From positions 10,936,001 to 11,000,000 of the forward strand of contig NZ_JAPNKC010000001.1 of assembly GCF_026626705.1 (NCBI RefSeq): a DNA stretch of 64,000 nt. The letters are read 5' to 3'. Origin of the DNA: Pyxidicoccus sp. MSG2 (GTDB lineage Bacteria; Myxococcota; Myxococcia; Myxococcales; Myxococcaceae). Below the pieces are notes generated by a model. The model was not told the DNA's origin. It ran no database searches and saw only the letters and a list, made by a program, of their open reading frames with translations. The translations under genes and the position numbers were made by a program. This document shows, piece by piece, positions 43,543 through 51,833 of the stretch. Numbering within the stretch: position 1 is the stretch's first letter; each line of letters starts with the position of its first letter.

Positions 43543-44220
43543 ATGAAGCACCTCGTGTTCATCCTGCTTTTCACCGCGGCCACCGCGCACGCCGCGGCGC
43601 CGTTCGCGACCGACAAGGAGCGGGACAGCTACTCCATCGGTCAGGACCTCGCGGCCTCGGTGAAGCAGCTCGAAGTGGACGTGGACGTCAACGCGTTGGT
43701 GCAGGGCCTGCGCGACAGCCTGGAGGGGAGGGCCTCGCTGATGAGCGCGGCGGACCTCACCCAGTCCCGGGACAGGGTCCAGGGCTCGATGCTCCAGAAC
43801 CGCAAGAAGAAGCGCGACGCGGACTCGGCGAAGTTCGGCAAGGCGGGGCAGGACTTCCTCGTGAAGAACAAGGCCGAGAAGGGCGTGGTCACCACCGCCA
43901 GCGGGCTCCAGTACCAGGTGCTCACTCCCGGCACCGGTGCGAAGCCCGGCCCCATGAGCCGCGTGGTGTTCGACTACAAGGCCAGCGTCGTCGGCGGCAC
44001 GGAGTTCGACAGCTCCGCCTCCCGAGGCAAGCCCGCCACCCTGGGCGTCAGCGACAACATCAAGGGCTGGACGGAGGCCTTCCAGCTCATGCCCGTGGGC
44101 AGCACGTACCGCTTCACCGTGCCGCCGCAGCTGGCGTACGGCGCCCAGGGGCTCCCCGGCAAGGTTCCGCCGAACGCGGCGGTCGTCTACGAAATCACCC
44201 TGCGCGAGATTTCGAAATGA
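43543..44220 (+). CDS. exported FKBP-type peptidyl-prolyl isomerase
   Basis: 225 residues from the ATG at 43543, GGGAG upstream. Signal peptide MKHLVFILLFTAATAHAAAP. N-terminal dimerisation domain (about 22-110: YSIGQDLAASVKQLEVDVDV, then a Lys-rich helix) as in Mip/FkpA. FKBP domain about 115-225: GLQYQVLTPGTGAKPGPMSR, VVFDYKAS, GTEFDSSASRGKPATLGVS, KGWTEAFQLMPVGSTYRFTV, PPQLAYGAQG, PPNAAVVYEI. All binding-pocket residues are present. A periplasmic or outer-membrane folding helper. It overlaps the next gene by ATGA, so it may fold the secreted enzymes encoded behind it (inference). Confidence 0.93.
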   Translation: MKHLVFILLFTAATAHAAAPFATDKERDSYSIGQDLAASVKQLEVDVDVNALVQGLRDSLEGRASLMSAADLTQSRDRVQGSMLQNRKKKRDADSAKFGKAGQDFLVKNKAEKGVVTTASGLQYQVLTPGTGAKPGPMSRVVFDYKASVVGGTEFDSSASRGKPATLGVSDNIKGWTEAFQLMPVGSTYRFTVPPQLAYGAQGLPGKVPPNAAVVYEITLREISK

Positions 44221-45878
44221 GCGGCCTGAACAGACACGTGGGGCTGGTCGCCGCGCTGCTGTTGATGGGCACGACGGCCGCGGCGCAGACGCTCGACTGC
44301 CAGACCTCCCAGGAGCGGATGCCCCTCTCGGGACTGACGCCCAACCCGAAGGCGGTGGCGACGGTACCGCTCGACAAGCAGAGGGCGGGCTACGTCCGGG
44401 TGGGCGGCGGGTGCGAGGTGTCCCGCTTCGGCTTCGAGTCCGTGCACGCCGCGGTGATGGTGCAGAACGCGCCGGACGGGGAGTTCGGCTGGCGTTGCAA
44501 GGGCGCGGACCCGGCGCTCATCTCCAATCCGGCCTGGGCTCGCGCTTCCGTCACCTATTGCAGGGCCGCCGACGCGGGCGGCGCCACGCTGCCGCTGCAA
44601 TGCACGACGCTCACGAAGAAGACGGGCCTGTTGCGCAACCCCACCGTCGAGGTGACGCTCACGCCGACGCTCGTCTCCGACGGCTACGTCGTGGTCTCCG
44701 GCGGCTGTGACACCTCGCACTTCGGCAGCGGCTCCGTGCACGCGGAGAACGTGGTCATCTCCAGGCCCACGCCTGGAGGACAGGGCTGGTACTGCCAGGC
44801 GGCGGACCCGCCGAACCACGGCCAGGACGCCACCGTCGAGGCGTCGCTCGTCGCCTGCCGCGTGGGCCCCACCGCGGTGACGCCGAAGCCCAACCTCCAG
44901 TGCACCGTGACGCCGGGCACCCAGGGCACGGGGGCGTATCCGAAGTCCTTCGCCAGGGGGCCGGCCAAGGCGCTGGGTGGCGGCTGCGAGTTGTCCTACG
45001 CCGGCAACGGCTCCGCCCACGCGGAGTTCATGGTGCAGCAGGGGCCCCAGGCCGACGGCAGCTGGGCCTGTCTCGCCGCGGACCCGCCGCTCATCTCCAA
45101 CCCCGGCAACGCGAAGGCCAGCGTGGTGAGCTGCAACCTCACCACCACCGCACCGCCGCCGCCGGTGACCGCGCCGACGACGCGAAAGAATCCCATCATC
45201 GTCGTCGGCGGCACCCTGGCGACCGAAATCATCTACTGGGTCCTGGAGGGACGGCTCCGGGCGGACGGCTACTACGTCGAGTTCTTCGAGCTGCCCGGAG
45301 GAGGGCTCATCGACATCCGCGAGGGTGCGCAGTACCTCAAGAACCGGGTGGCGGAGGTGCTGCTGAAGACGGGCGCGGAGAAGGTCAACCTCATCGGCCA
45401 CAGCCAGGGCGGCATTACGGCCCGGACCTACGTGCATGATTTCGGCTGGCGCCTCGTGGAGAACCTCATCAGCCTGGGCACGCCCCATCAGGGCACCCAC
45501 GCCGACCCGCTGCTGGCCGCGCTGCTGGTCGGGTGCCTGGGCCAGCCCACCGACAAGCCCATCTGCACCCAGCTGCGCGCCGGCCCCTTCCTGACTGAAA
45601 TCAACCAGCGGGCCTCCGACGACGGCATCGGCTACACGAACATCAACAGCATCAAGCCTCTCGACGTGTTCACCGACGGCTACACCAACGGCCGCATGGT
45701 GAACTGCGACCGCACGAACGCGCAGGGGCAGCCCCTGCGGTGCAACATCACCGTGCAGGAGGATTGCCCGGGCAACCTCGTCGAGCACATCGGGCTCGCG
45801 GCCAATGGAGTCGTCTACAGTGGCATCCGGCAGGCATTGAATCGCCAACCCATCCAGCTCGACTGCTCCGCGCTCTGA
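44217..45878 (+). CDS. secreted LipA/EstA-like lipase with three N-terminal repeats
   Basis: 553 residues from the ATG at 44217 (overlaps the FKBP stop). Signal peptide ends AAAQ. Three related Cys-containing units (about 24-105, 106-190, 195-275) share GGGCEVSRFG/GGCDTSHFG/GGGCELSYAG, then GSVHAENVV, WYCQAADPP and a CRV/CNL end. The hydrolase domain (about 300-553) opens with NPIIVVGGTLA; the nucleophile is in GHSQGG (Ser about 397), the acid is probably in KPLDVFTDG (about 485) and the His is in VEHIGLAANGVVYSG (about 523), which resembles the HIGLLYSSQV end of Bacillus LipA. Likely a secreted lipase/esterase; the repeats probably bind a surface. Confidence 0.88.
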   Translation: MSGLNRHVGLVAALLLMGTTAAAQTLDCQTSQERMPLSGLTPNPKAVATVPLDKQRAGYVRVGGGCEVSRFGFESVHAAVMVQNAPDGEFGWRCKGADPALISNPAWARASVTYCRAADAGGATLPLQCTTLTKKTGLLRNPTVEVTLTPTLVSDGYVVVSGGCDTSHFGSGSVHAENVVISRPTPGGQGWYCQAADPPNHGQDATVEASLVACRVGPTAVTPKPNLQCTVTPGTQGTGAYPKSFARGPAKALGGGCELSYAGNGSAHAEFMVQQGPQADGSWACLAADPPLISNPGNAKASVVSCNLTTTAPPPPVTAPTTRKNPIIVVGGTLATEIIYWVLEGRLRADGYYVEFFELPGGGLIDIREGAQYLKNRVAEVLLKTGAEKVNLIGHSQGGITARTYVHDFGWRLVENLISLGTPHQGTHADPLLAALLVGCLGQPTDKPICTQLRAGPFLTEINQRASDDGIGYTNINSIKPLDVFTDGYTNGRMVNCDRTNAQGQPLRCNITVQEDCPGNLVEHIGLAANGVVYSGIRQALNRQPIQLDCSAL

Positions 45879-45890
45879 GAGGACATGACA

Positions 45891-47087
45891 ATGAATGACA
45901 AGAAATGGTTGTCCCTGCTGCTCCTGGCGTTCCTGACACTCCCTGGCGCCGCCTTCGCGGCCACGCCGACCTACCAGATCCAGTCCATCGAGGGCTGGAC
46001 GGTGAATGTCGACACCCGCCTGCCGGCGATGAACAAGGCCGCGACGGACAAGGCCCTCGCGCTCCTGACGGGGCAATTGAGGGAGATCGTCCGGCTCGTC
46101 CCCGCCGGGCCCGTGGCGCAGCTGCGCAAGGTGACGCTGTGGCTGTCGCCGCCGTACGCCGGCCAGCCGCCGAGGGCCGAGTACCACAACAGTCCCATCT
46201 GGCTGAGCCAGAACGGGCGCAATCCGGCGATGGCCCGTGGCATCGAAATCTCGAACGTCCTCGTCTACGAGGCGGAGTCGCTGCGGATGCCCTTGTTCGT
46301 GCTGCACGAGCTGTCCCACGCGTACCAGAACCAGGTCCTGGGCGATGGGAATGCCGACATCAAGGCGGCCTTCGACCGTGCCACCGCGAGCAAGACCTAT
46401 GACCGCGTGGAGCGCTTCAACGGCCCCGGCCAGCCCAACACGTTCGAGCGCGCCTACGGCATGAACAACGGGGCCGAGTTCTTCGCGGAGACGACCGAGG
46501 CGTTCTTCGGCCGCAACGACTACTTCCCGTTCACCCGCGACGAGCTGGCCCGGCACGACCCGACCACGCTGGCGATGCTCCAGAAGGTGTGGCAGGTCTC
46601 GCAGGCCCCGGCTCCGCAGCAGCCGGCGCCGCAGGTGCCCGCGACCGCGGGCTTCGACACCCGCTGCCACTACCGGCTGACGACCTTGTGGCAGGGCGAC
46701 GGGATGTCGCTGGACATCATCAACGATGGCAGGAACACCACGCCCATCCTCGCGAAGACGGCCATGGTCTCCGGGCAACTGTGGAAGTTGATGCCCGAGG
46801 CCAACGGCGCCTTCAGGCTGGTGACGCAGTGGCGCGGCAACGGCTTCTCCCTGGCCAACACCGCGGGCAACAGGCCCCTTCTCGTCAACACGGCCGCCGC
46901 CCCGGAGCAGTTGTGGAGGGTGACGCCGGAGGTCAACGGCGCCTTCCGACTGACGAACGTGGCGCAGAGCGAGACCCTGTCGCTGGACATCATCAACGAT
47001 GGCAGGAACAACGCGCCCATCCTCGCCAAGAAGGCCCTCGTCTCGGGGCAGCTGTGGAAGGTGACCCCCGTGAGCCCCTGTCCCTAG
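45891..47087 (+). CDS. secreted zinc metallopeptidase with C-terminal ricin-type lectin
   Basis: 398 residues from the ATG at 45891, GAGAGG 8 bp upstream; an ATG 6 bp earlier is too close to it. Signal peptide ends AAFAA. HELSHAYQ (about 137) supplies two zinc His and the catalytic Glu; EFFAETTEAFFGRND (about 200) likely adds the third ligand. Residues about 255-398 form a beta-trefoil of three units, each ending in a QxW motif (SGQLWKL, PEQLWRV, SGQLWKV). Units 1 and 3 share an almost identical SLDIINDGRN stretch. Follows the lipase by 12 bp. A carbohydrate-targeted protease; predatory use is inference. Confidence 0.85.
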   Translation: MNDKKWLSLLLLAFLTLPGAAFAATPTYQIQSIEGWTVNVDTRLPAMNKAATDKALALLTGQLREIVRLVPAGPVAQLRKVTLWLSPPYAGQPPRAEYHNSPIWLSQNGRNPAMARGIEISNVLVYEAESLRMPLFVLHELSHAYQNQVLGDGNADIKAAFDRATASKTYDRVERFNGPGQPNTFERAYGMNNGAEFFAETTEAFFGRNDYFPFTRDELARHDPTTLAMLQKVWQVSQAPAPQQPAPQVPATAGFDTRCHYRLTTLWQGDGMSLDIINDGRNTTPILAKTAMVSGQLWKLMPEANGAFRLVTQWRGNGFSLANTAGNRPLLVNTAAAPEQLWRVTPEVNGAFRLTNVAQSETLSLDIINDGRNNAPILAKKALVSGQLWKVTPVSPCP

Positions 47088-47246
47088 TCCGCGGGCCGTC
47101 CATGGCCTGCTCGCCTGCTCGGCGCGGCGGACATACAAAAAACCGCTAATAACGAAGTTACGTGGAATACATTGATTCAGCGTTTTGATGAGGAGTAAGA
47201 AAGCGTCGGCGCGCTCGTGCGCCCAGAGCCTCCTCCGAGAGGAATC
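47088..47246 (+). promoter_or_regulatory. AT-rich leader upstream of the C39-like protease gene
   Basis: The 159-bp gap holds an AT-rich island (about 47140-47195, ATACAAAAAACCGCTAATAA onwards, TACATTGATT, GTTTTGATGA) unlike the surrounding DNA. This suggests a separate promoter for the C39-like pair, but no hexamer pair reaches consensus. No coding sequence is seen. Confidence 0.4.
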
Positions 47247-47786
47247 ATGCTCAACAAGAAGCTGCTACTTGCGAGCCTGCTGATGTCTGGCGTGGCCTCG
47301 GCCTCATGGGTCGACCGGCCCGTGACGCTGATTGCCCAGCAGTACGACCAGTGGTGCCATGCGGCGTCCATCGACATGGTTGCCACCTACTGGGGCGATA
47401 GCTTCTGGACCCAGTGTGACATCGTGAAGAAGGAGTTCGGCTCCACGACCTGTCCCAACAATCCCACGGCCTCCATCGACCAGACGTGTACGGGCCTGCA
47501 GGGAATGGGCTACCTGTGTAGCGTTGCCTACGCGCCGCTGACGTTCGCCCAGTCGTTCTCCGACGTATACACATACAACCGCCCCTTCATCCCTCGCATC
47601 GGCTGGACGAGCGGTGGCGGTCACATCATGGTGATGCGCGGCGTGGACGACGTGGGGCAGTACGTCAAGTACAACAACCCGCTGCCGGTGGGGACGGGCT
47701 CCACCTCGTCGTGGGTGACGTACACGTACTTCAAGAACAACAGCAGCTGGAACTGGACGCACACCGTCTGGAACATCCGGAAGTAG
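47247..47786 (+). CDS. secreted papain-like cysteine protease (C39/staphopain type)
   Basis: 179 residues from the ATG at 47247, GAGAGG upstream. Signal peptide MLNKKLLLASLLMSGVASAS. The Q-x5-C box is QQYDQWCHAASIDMVATYWG with catalytic Cys37; GGGHIMVMRGVDD gives His (about 126); YNNPLP (about 145) may give the Asn. No propeptide is present, as the mature domain follows the signal almost directly. Two extra Cys pairs may form disulfides. The gene just downstream could supply the missing control element. Secreted protease, probably degrading prey or biofilm protein. Confidence 0.85.
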   Translation: MLNKKLLLASLLMSGVASASWVDRPVTLIAQQYDQWCHAASIDMVATYWGDSFWTQCDIVKKEFGSTTCPNNPTASIDQTCTGLQGMGYLCSVAYAPLTFAQSFSDVYTYNRPFIPRIGWTSGGGHIMVMRGVDDVGQYVKYNNPLPVGTGSTSSWVTYTYFKNNSSWNWTHTVWNIRK

Positions 47787-47814
47787 CCCCTTCAGGCAAC
47801 CACAGGTGAATCCC

Positions 47815-48468
47815 ATGAACGCGATGAAGTCTTTCGTTTCGACGTGTGTGGCCCTGGTCCTGCTGGCGGGCACTTCCTCCCTCGCGGCCGACGCTGACAA
47901 GGCGCGCATCGACGAGCAGGTGGCCTTCGGCCTCAAGGAGGTCCAGCGCATCCTGGAGCGTGAGGCCGCGGGCCTCGCGGAGTTCGGCATCCAGGACCGT
48001 GGTGAGCTGCAGAAGCTCCAGGTGGGCGCGCCCATCGAGGCGTTCCGGTTGGATCCGCAGGGCCTGGAGGCGTACACGCCGGGCAAGAAGATTGCCCCGC
48101 TGCTGACGCCGATGGACGAGCTGTACTACCCCGTGCTGGTGAACGGGAAGGCGCGGCTGGTGATGTGGCTGGCGAAGCTCGACGGCACCTGGCAGTTCGC
48201 GGGCTTCGGGCAGTCCGACCTGGGCCCGGCGCTCGCCGGGCTGACGGCGCGGCACACGAAGGCGGGCGCCCGCCTGAAGGTCGTCATCCAGGCGCAGACG
48301 CAGGCGAAGATGCTGCTGGTGGAGCAGGGCGGCGCGGAGAAGGTCTTCTACCTGTCCAGCCACCCGTGGAGCTTCAACGCCGCCATCCGCAGTGACATGA
48401 CCGAGCTGCGTCAGCCGGAGCTGATGGAGCAGCTCAAGGAAGCCACCCGGCAGATGCTGCGCAACTGA
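47815..48468 (+). CDS. exported companion of the C39-like protease, unknown family
   Basis: 217 residues from the ATG at 47815 (AGGTGA 6 bp upstream; ATG at 47824 is an alternative). Signal peptide ends SSLAAD. Mature protein: helical N-terminal half (DEQVAFGLKEVQRILERE, LQVGAPIEAFRL), then beta strands YYPVLVNGKARLVMWLAKLD and GTWQFAGFG, then a C-terminal helical tail. No catalytic motif. It lies 28 bp after the C39-like gene, which lacks a propeptide, so a foldase, inhibitor or substrate-presenting role is an attractive guess. Its fold is not one I can name. Confidence 0.65.
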   Translation: MNAMKSFVSTCVALVLLAGTSSLAADADKARIDEQVAFGLKEVQRILEREAAGLAEFGIQDRGELQKLQVGAPIEAFRLDPQGLEAYTPGKKIAPLLTPMDELYYPVLVNGKARLVMWLAKLDGTWQFAGFGQSDLGPALAGLTARHTKAGARLKVVIQAQTQAKMLLVEQGGAEKVFYLSSHPWSFNAAIRSDMTELRQPELMEQLKEATRQMLRN

Positions 48469-48496
48469 TGGCGTGACAGCGGTCCTCGAGTGCACG

Positions 48497-48537
48497 CGGC
48501 CCGCCCGGAAGCCCTCCGGACGGGCCGTGGTGTTTTT
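48497..48537 (+). terminator. intrinsic terminator after the C39-like pair
   Basis: 13-bp stem with one mismatch (CGGCCCGCCCGGA / TCCGGACGGGCCG) around a 5-base loop, followed by TGGTG and TTTTT at 48533-48537. The only textbook Rho-independent terminator in the window. It closes the 43.5-48.5 kb run. Confidence 0.85.
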
Positions 48538-48572
48538 CGCCGCGTCGTGGGGCCTCGGTGTAGACATCACCC

Positions 48573-51020
48573 ATGGTCCTCCTCACGGAGAATGGCGCCC
48601 GCCGGGGCCCGAAGGTGCGCTGTCCTTCCTGCACGCGGTTCAATGCGCCGGGCCTTCCGTGTCCGGAGTGCGGCTGCGGCCCCGTGCCGCCCGAGCGCTA
48701 TGGCGCCGCCCGGATGCTGTTCCACGCCGGTGTGGACCGCTTCGCGCTGACGGAGCGGCTGGAGGCACTGGCGCCGTCGCAGGCGGAACAACTGGAAGCC
48801 CAGTACGCCACGCTGTGGACCGGGGTGCTCCGCCTCCTGGAGGACGTGCGCCGCTGTGAGCCGGACCTCCTGCTCGAGGGCTTCCCGGAGGAGGTGGAGG
48901 ACCTGTGGGCGCGGTGGCTTCCCTGGCGGGTGCCTTCCTTCGAGGCAGGGGAGGCCTGGGGCTCGCACGACGAGGTGCACTGGCTCACGGCGCTCGCGGC
49001 GCTGAACCGGGGAGAGACCGCGCCGGCCATGGTGTCCGCCGCCGTCTCCTGCCTGCACGACGAGGGGCGCTTCGGCCTGGAGGCGGCGCTGGCCCTGACG
49101 CGGTGGCGGGTGTGGCCGTATGTCCGGCTCTCCCGGCAGGGGCGCGAGCGCATCCAGCAGAGCGCCCGCGTCATCGCCGCCAGGCACCCGGAGCACGAGG
49201 CCCGCGCCGCCGTGGCCTGGGTCCGCGCCGCGGGGCGGGAGCCGGAGGTGGACATCCTCTTCACGCTGCGAAAGGGGCTGCACCACCCGGATGCCGACGT
49301 GCGCTTCGAGTGCGCCCTCTGCCTGGAGGACGAGGACGGGCTGCTCGCGGCGCTGGACTCGCCCGACGCAAAGCAGGTGTCCGAGGCCCGCCGCAGGCTG
49401 GCCGCGCAGGGCTCCGCGAGGCTTCTGGACCGCCTGTCCGCCAGCGGCGATGCGGACTTCGCCCGCGACGTCCTGAAGCGGCTGCCTTCGTCCACGCCTC
49501 CGGGCACGCTGGAAGTGTTGCTCTCCGTGTCGGCACGGGTGAAGGGCGGGCTCGCCAGCGAGCTGCACGGCTGGGCGACGGGGAGCCCCTTCGCGGAGCT
49601 GCCGGCGGAGGACCAGGCGCGTTGGGCCGCCTGGGCACTTGGCACCCTGCGAGAGCTGCCCGCCGAGGACGCGCTGCGCTTCCTGGAATGGGCCGCCGCC
49701 GCGCCGGACGCCGGGGTCTCGCGGGCGGTGCGAGCCTTCGAGTCCGCCGCCGCCGAGGCCCTCGCGCGGGCGACGCCGTCCGAGCGGGCGCGGCTGCTGC
49801 GGGGCTCCGAGTTCGTGCGGTTCCTCTCGCTCGCGGGGCCCGAGGAGACACCCCTGCTGCACATCTGGTCCCGCGACGAAGTCTGTGCGGAGCCGCTGCT
49901 CGACACGCTGGCGTCCCTGACAGGCCGACTGGACCGATGGGGGCAGTCCGCGAACGGGCAGGCAGCGCGATTGCTGATGGCGGTCTGGGCACAGCCTGCA
50001 CGAAAGCGGCTGCTGGGCCCGCTGGCGGCGGCGGTGCGGTCCTGGAGCGGCATCTCCGGACGCGAGGAGCTCATCGAGGCCGTGTGGCGGCGCTTCCAGG
50101 AGTCGCCCGAGGAGCGCGAGGACCTGCTGACCACCTTCGAGCCCTGGAGGCGGGAGTTGTGGGAGCGGCAGCTCGCGGCGGAGCCGGACCCCGTCGCGCG
50201 CTTCGAGGCCTGGTGGCGCGTGGACGCACCCACGCGGCTGCCGGAGCGGGTGAATGACCTGGTCCGCGAGTCCCCCATGGTGGTGGAGGACCTGCCCCGG
50301 CGCCTTGCTCGCGTGTGGGCGGCGGCGGAGTCGCGCGTGGACGCCTGGCCCCGGTCCACGTCCCTCGCCGTGTCGTGGGCGGCGGCGGTGCTGTCCGGCG
50401 AGCTGCGCAATGGGACGGATGCGCTCGCTCCGGAGGCGGAGCGCTTCCTGGAGTGGTTCCCGGACTTCGAGCGCCGGGTCCTCGCGGCGCCGCCGGCCGG
50501 GGGAGAGTCGAGCTACCACCGCCACTTCCTGGAGGACCTCCACGTCGACGTGCGGATGATGCGGGAGCGGCTCGAGCGCCGGCGCGAGGACGCGGAGCGG
50601 GCGCGGGAGCAGGAGCTGCGGCGGAGGGTGGAGGAGTCGCGGCGGAGGGACGAGGAGCGACGGGCGGAGGCGGCCCGGCTCGACGCCGAGCGACGGGCCG
50701 AGGAGGCGCGCGTCCACTCCGCGACGCTCCTCGCGTCGCTCCCGCCCGTGACGACGACAGCCCTTTCGCTCCCGGGAGTGCCGGGCCTGCCCATCGACGA
50801 CGAGATCGTCCTGGACGGCGCGCGGCTCCCCACGTTGATGCACTACGTGCGGCTCCTCAAGGCCATGAGCGGCGCCGCGGACGTGCTGGCGCTGTTCGCC
50901 GCGCACGGGCTGACGGTGGAGACCTGGACCGTCGAGTGCAACGCCTGGGGGCAGGTGATGATTCGCCGCCCGGACCTGGCCATGCGCTTCGGGGCGCTGA
51001 TGTCGGCGCCCTGGGCCTGA
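48573..51020 (+). CDS. large helical-repeat protein with N-terminal zinc ribbon, unknown function
   Basis: 815 residues. N-terminal zinc-ribbon: CPSCTRF...CPECGC (Cys17, 20, 30, 33). Residues about 45-600 are helical and Ala/Leu/Trp-rich with HEAT-like repeats (PDADVRFECALCLEDEDGLL, DARRRLAAQGSARLL). Residues about 680-720 form a charged coiled coil (Glu/Arg-rich, MRERLERRREDAERAREQEL). The C-terminal 90 residues include PGVPGLPIDDEIVLDGARLP and a compact domain. No signal peptide or membrane segment. Followed 102 bp later by a trypsin-like protease without a signal peptide. I do not recognise the family. A scaffold is the simplest reading. Confidence 0.75.
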   Translation: MVLLTENGARRGPKVRCPSCTRFNAPGLPCPECGCGPVPPERYGAARMLFHAGVDRFALTERLEALAPSQAEQLEAQYATLWTGVLRLLEDVRRCEPDLLLEGFPEEVEDLWARWLPWRVPSFEAGEAWGSHDEVHWLTALAALNRGETAPAMVSAAVSCLHDEGRFGLEAALALTRWRVWPYVRLSRQGRERIQQSARVIAARHPEHEARAAVAWVRAAGREPEVDILFTLRKGLHHPDADVRFECALCLEDEDGLLAALDSPDAKQVSEARRRLAAQGSARLLDRLSASGDADFARDVLKRLPSSTPPGTLEVLLSVSARVKGGLASELHGWATGSPFAELPAEDQARWAAWALGTLRELPAEDALRFLEWAAAAPDAGVSRAVRAFESAAAEALARATPSERARLLRGSEFVRFLSLAGPEETPLLHIWSRDEVCAEPLLDTLASLTGRLDRWGQSANGQAARLLMAVWAQPARKRLLGPLAAAVRSWSGISGREELIEAVWRRFQESPEEREDLLTTFEPWRRELWERQLAAEPDPVARFEAWWRVDAPTRLPERVNDLVRESPMVVEDLPRRLARVWAAAESRVDAWPRSTSLAVSWAAAVLSGELRNGTDALAPEAERFLEWFPDFERRVLAAPPAGGESSYHRHFLEDLHVDVRMMRERLERRREDAERAREQELRRRVEESRRRDEERRAEAARLDAERRAEEARVHSATLLASLPPVTTTALSLPGVPGLPIDDEIVLDGARLPTLMHYVRLLKAMSGAADVLALFAAHGLTVETWTVECNAWGQVMIRRPDLAMRFGALMSAPWA

Positions 51021-51122
51021 GCGCCTCCGGGTTCCACGTCACAGGCGACCGCGTCCACCGTCAGGAGGGTGGGGGGAGCGTTCGGCTCTCCCGGAACCTG
51101 TCGCCTCGCAAGGACTCCCTCC

Positions 51123-51827
51123 ATGGCTCCCGCTCTCGCTCCCCAGGAGTATCCGTTCACCGTCGTCGGCGTCCTGGAGATCTACTTCGAGGAAGACGAC
51201 GTCCTGAAGAAGTGGGTCGGTAGCGGGTACCTCCTGAAGACGGCGGCGTACCCGGCCCGCAGGGACCTCGTCCTGACCGCCGCGCACAACCTCGTCTATC
51301 TGCGCAAGCCGAGGCTGCAGGAGGTGCACTTCACCGTCTACGGAGACCGCGACGTCTACGGCATCGCGTCGCGTGGGAACGGCAGCCTCCGGTACGCGAT
51401 TGCCCCGGGCTACGACGAGCACCCGAACAACCCGGCGCTCGACTTCGGGGTGATGGTTCTCCAGGAAGGGGTGCGAGGTGCGAATGAGCCCCTGTCGCTG
51501 ACCATCGTCGGCGACACGCTCCGGGTGGCCGCGACCATCGCCGGAGGCGTGAGCGCCAGGGTGAGGGAGGGCGACCGCAGGGTGTTCTGCAGCTCCGTGA
51601 CGGCCGAGAAGCAGCGGAACACGCCCCTGTACTACCCGGTGGACGCGACCGAGCAGGGGATGAGCGGCGGCCCCGTGCTCGTCGAGAGGGACTCCGTGTG
51701 GACGTCCAGCGGCGTCGTCACCGGGACGGGAGACGTGGACGGCATCCTCCGCGGAATCGCGGCGCCAATCTTCGCGCAGACGGCGGAGATCATCGACGCG
51801 CTGATTGAGACCTCACTCGCCGGGTGA
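51123..51827 (+). CDS. trypsin-like serine protease lacking a signal peptide
   Basis: 234 residues from the ATG at 51123, AAGGA upstream. Triad: TAAHN (His about 53), NNPALDFGVMVL (Asp about 106), EQGMSGGPV (Ser about 181). The fold is like glutamyl-endopeptidase/V8-type S1B proteins. There is no signal peptide or prodomain: the sequence starts directly with EYPFTVVGVLEIYF, so it looks cytoplasmic. Such cytosolic S1 proteases in bacteria often sit beside large repeat or sensor proteins in conflict or quality-control modules, which fits the neighbour at 48573. No evidence shows activation by cleavage. Confidence 0.85.
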   Translation: MAPALAPQEYPFTVVGVLEIYFEEDDVLKKWVGSGYLLKTAAYPARRDLVLTAAHNLVYLRKPRLQEVHFTVYGDRDVYGIASRGNGSLRYAIAPGYDEHPNNPALDFGVMVLQEGVRGANEPLSLTIVGDTLRVAATIAGGVSARVREGDRRVFCSSVTAEKQRNTPLYYPVDATEQGMSGGPVLVERDSVWTSSGVVTGTGDVDGILRGIAAPIFAQTAEIIDALIETSLAG

Positions 51828-51833
51828 CGGAGC

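Noticed and set aside
44187..47138. Long minus-strand open frame across the lipase and metalloprotease genes
   Set aside because: Low-complexity His/Arg/Val-rich translation with no motifs; the plus strand carries signal peptides and catalytic motifs.
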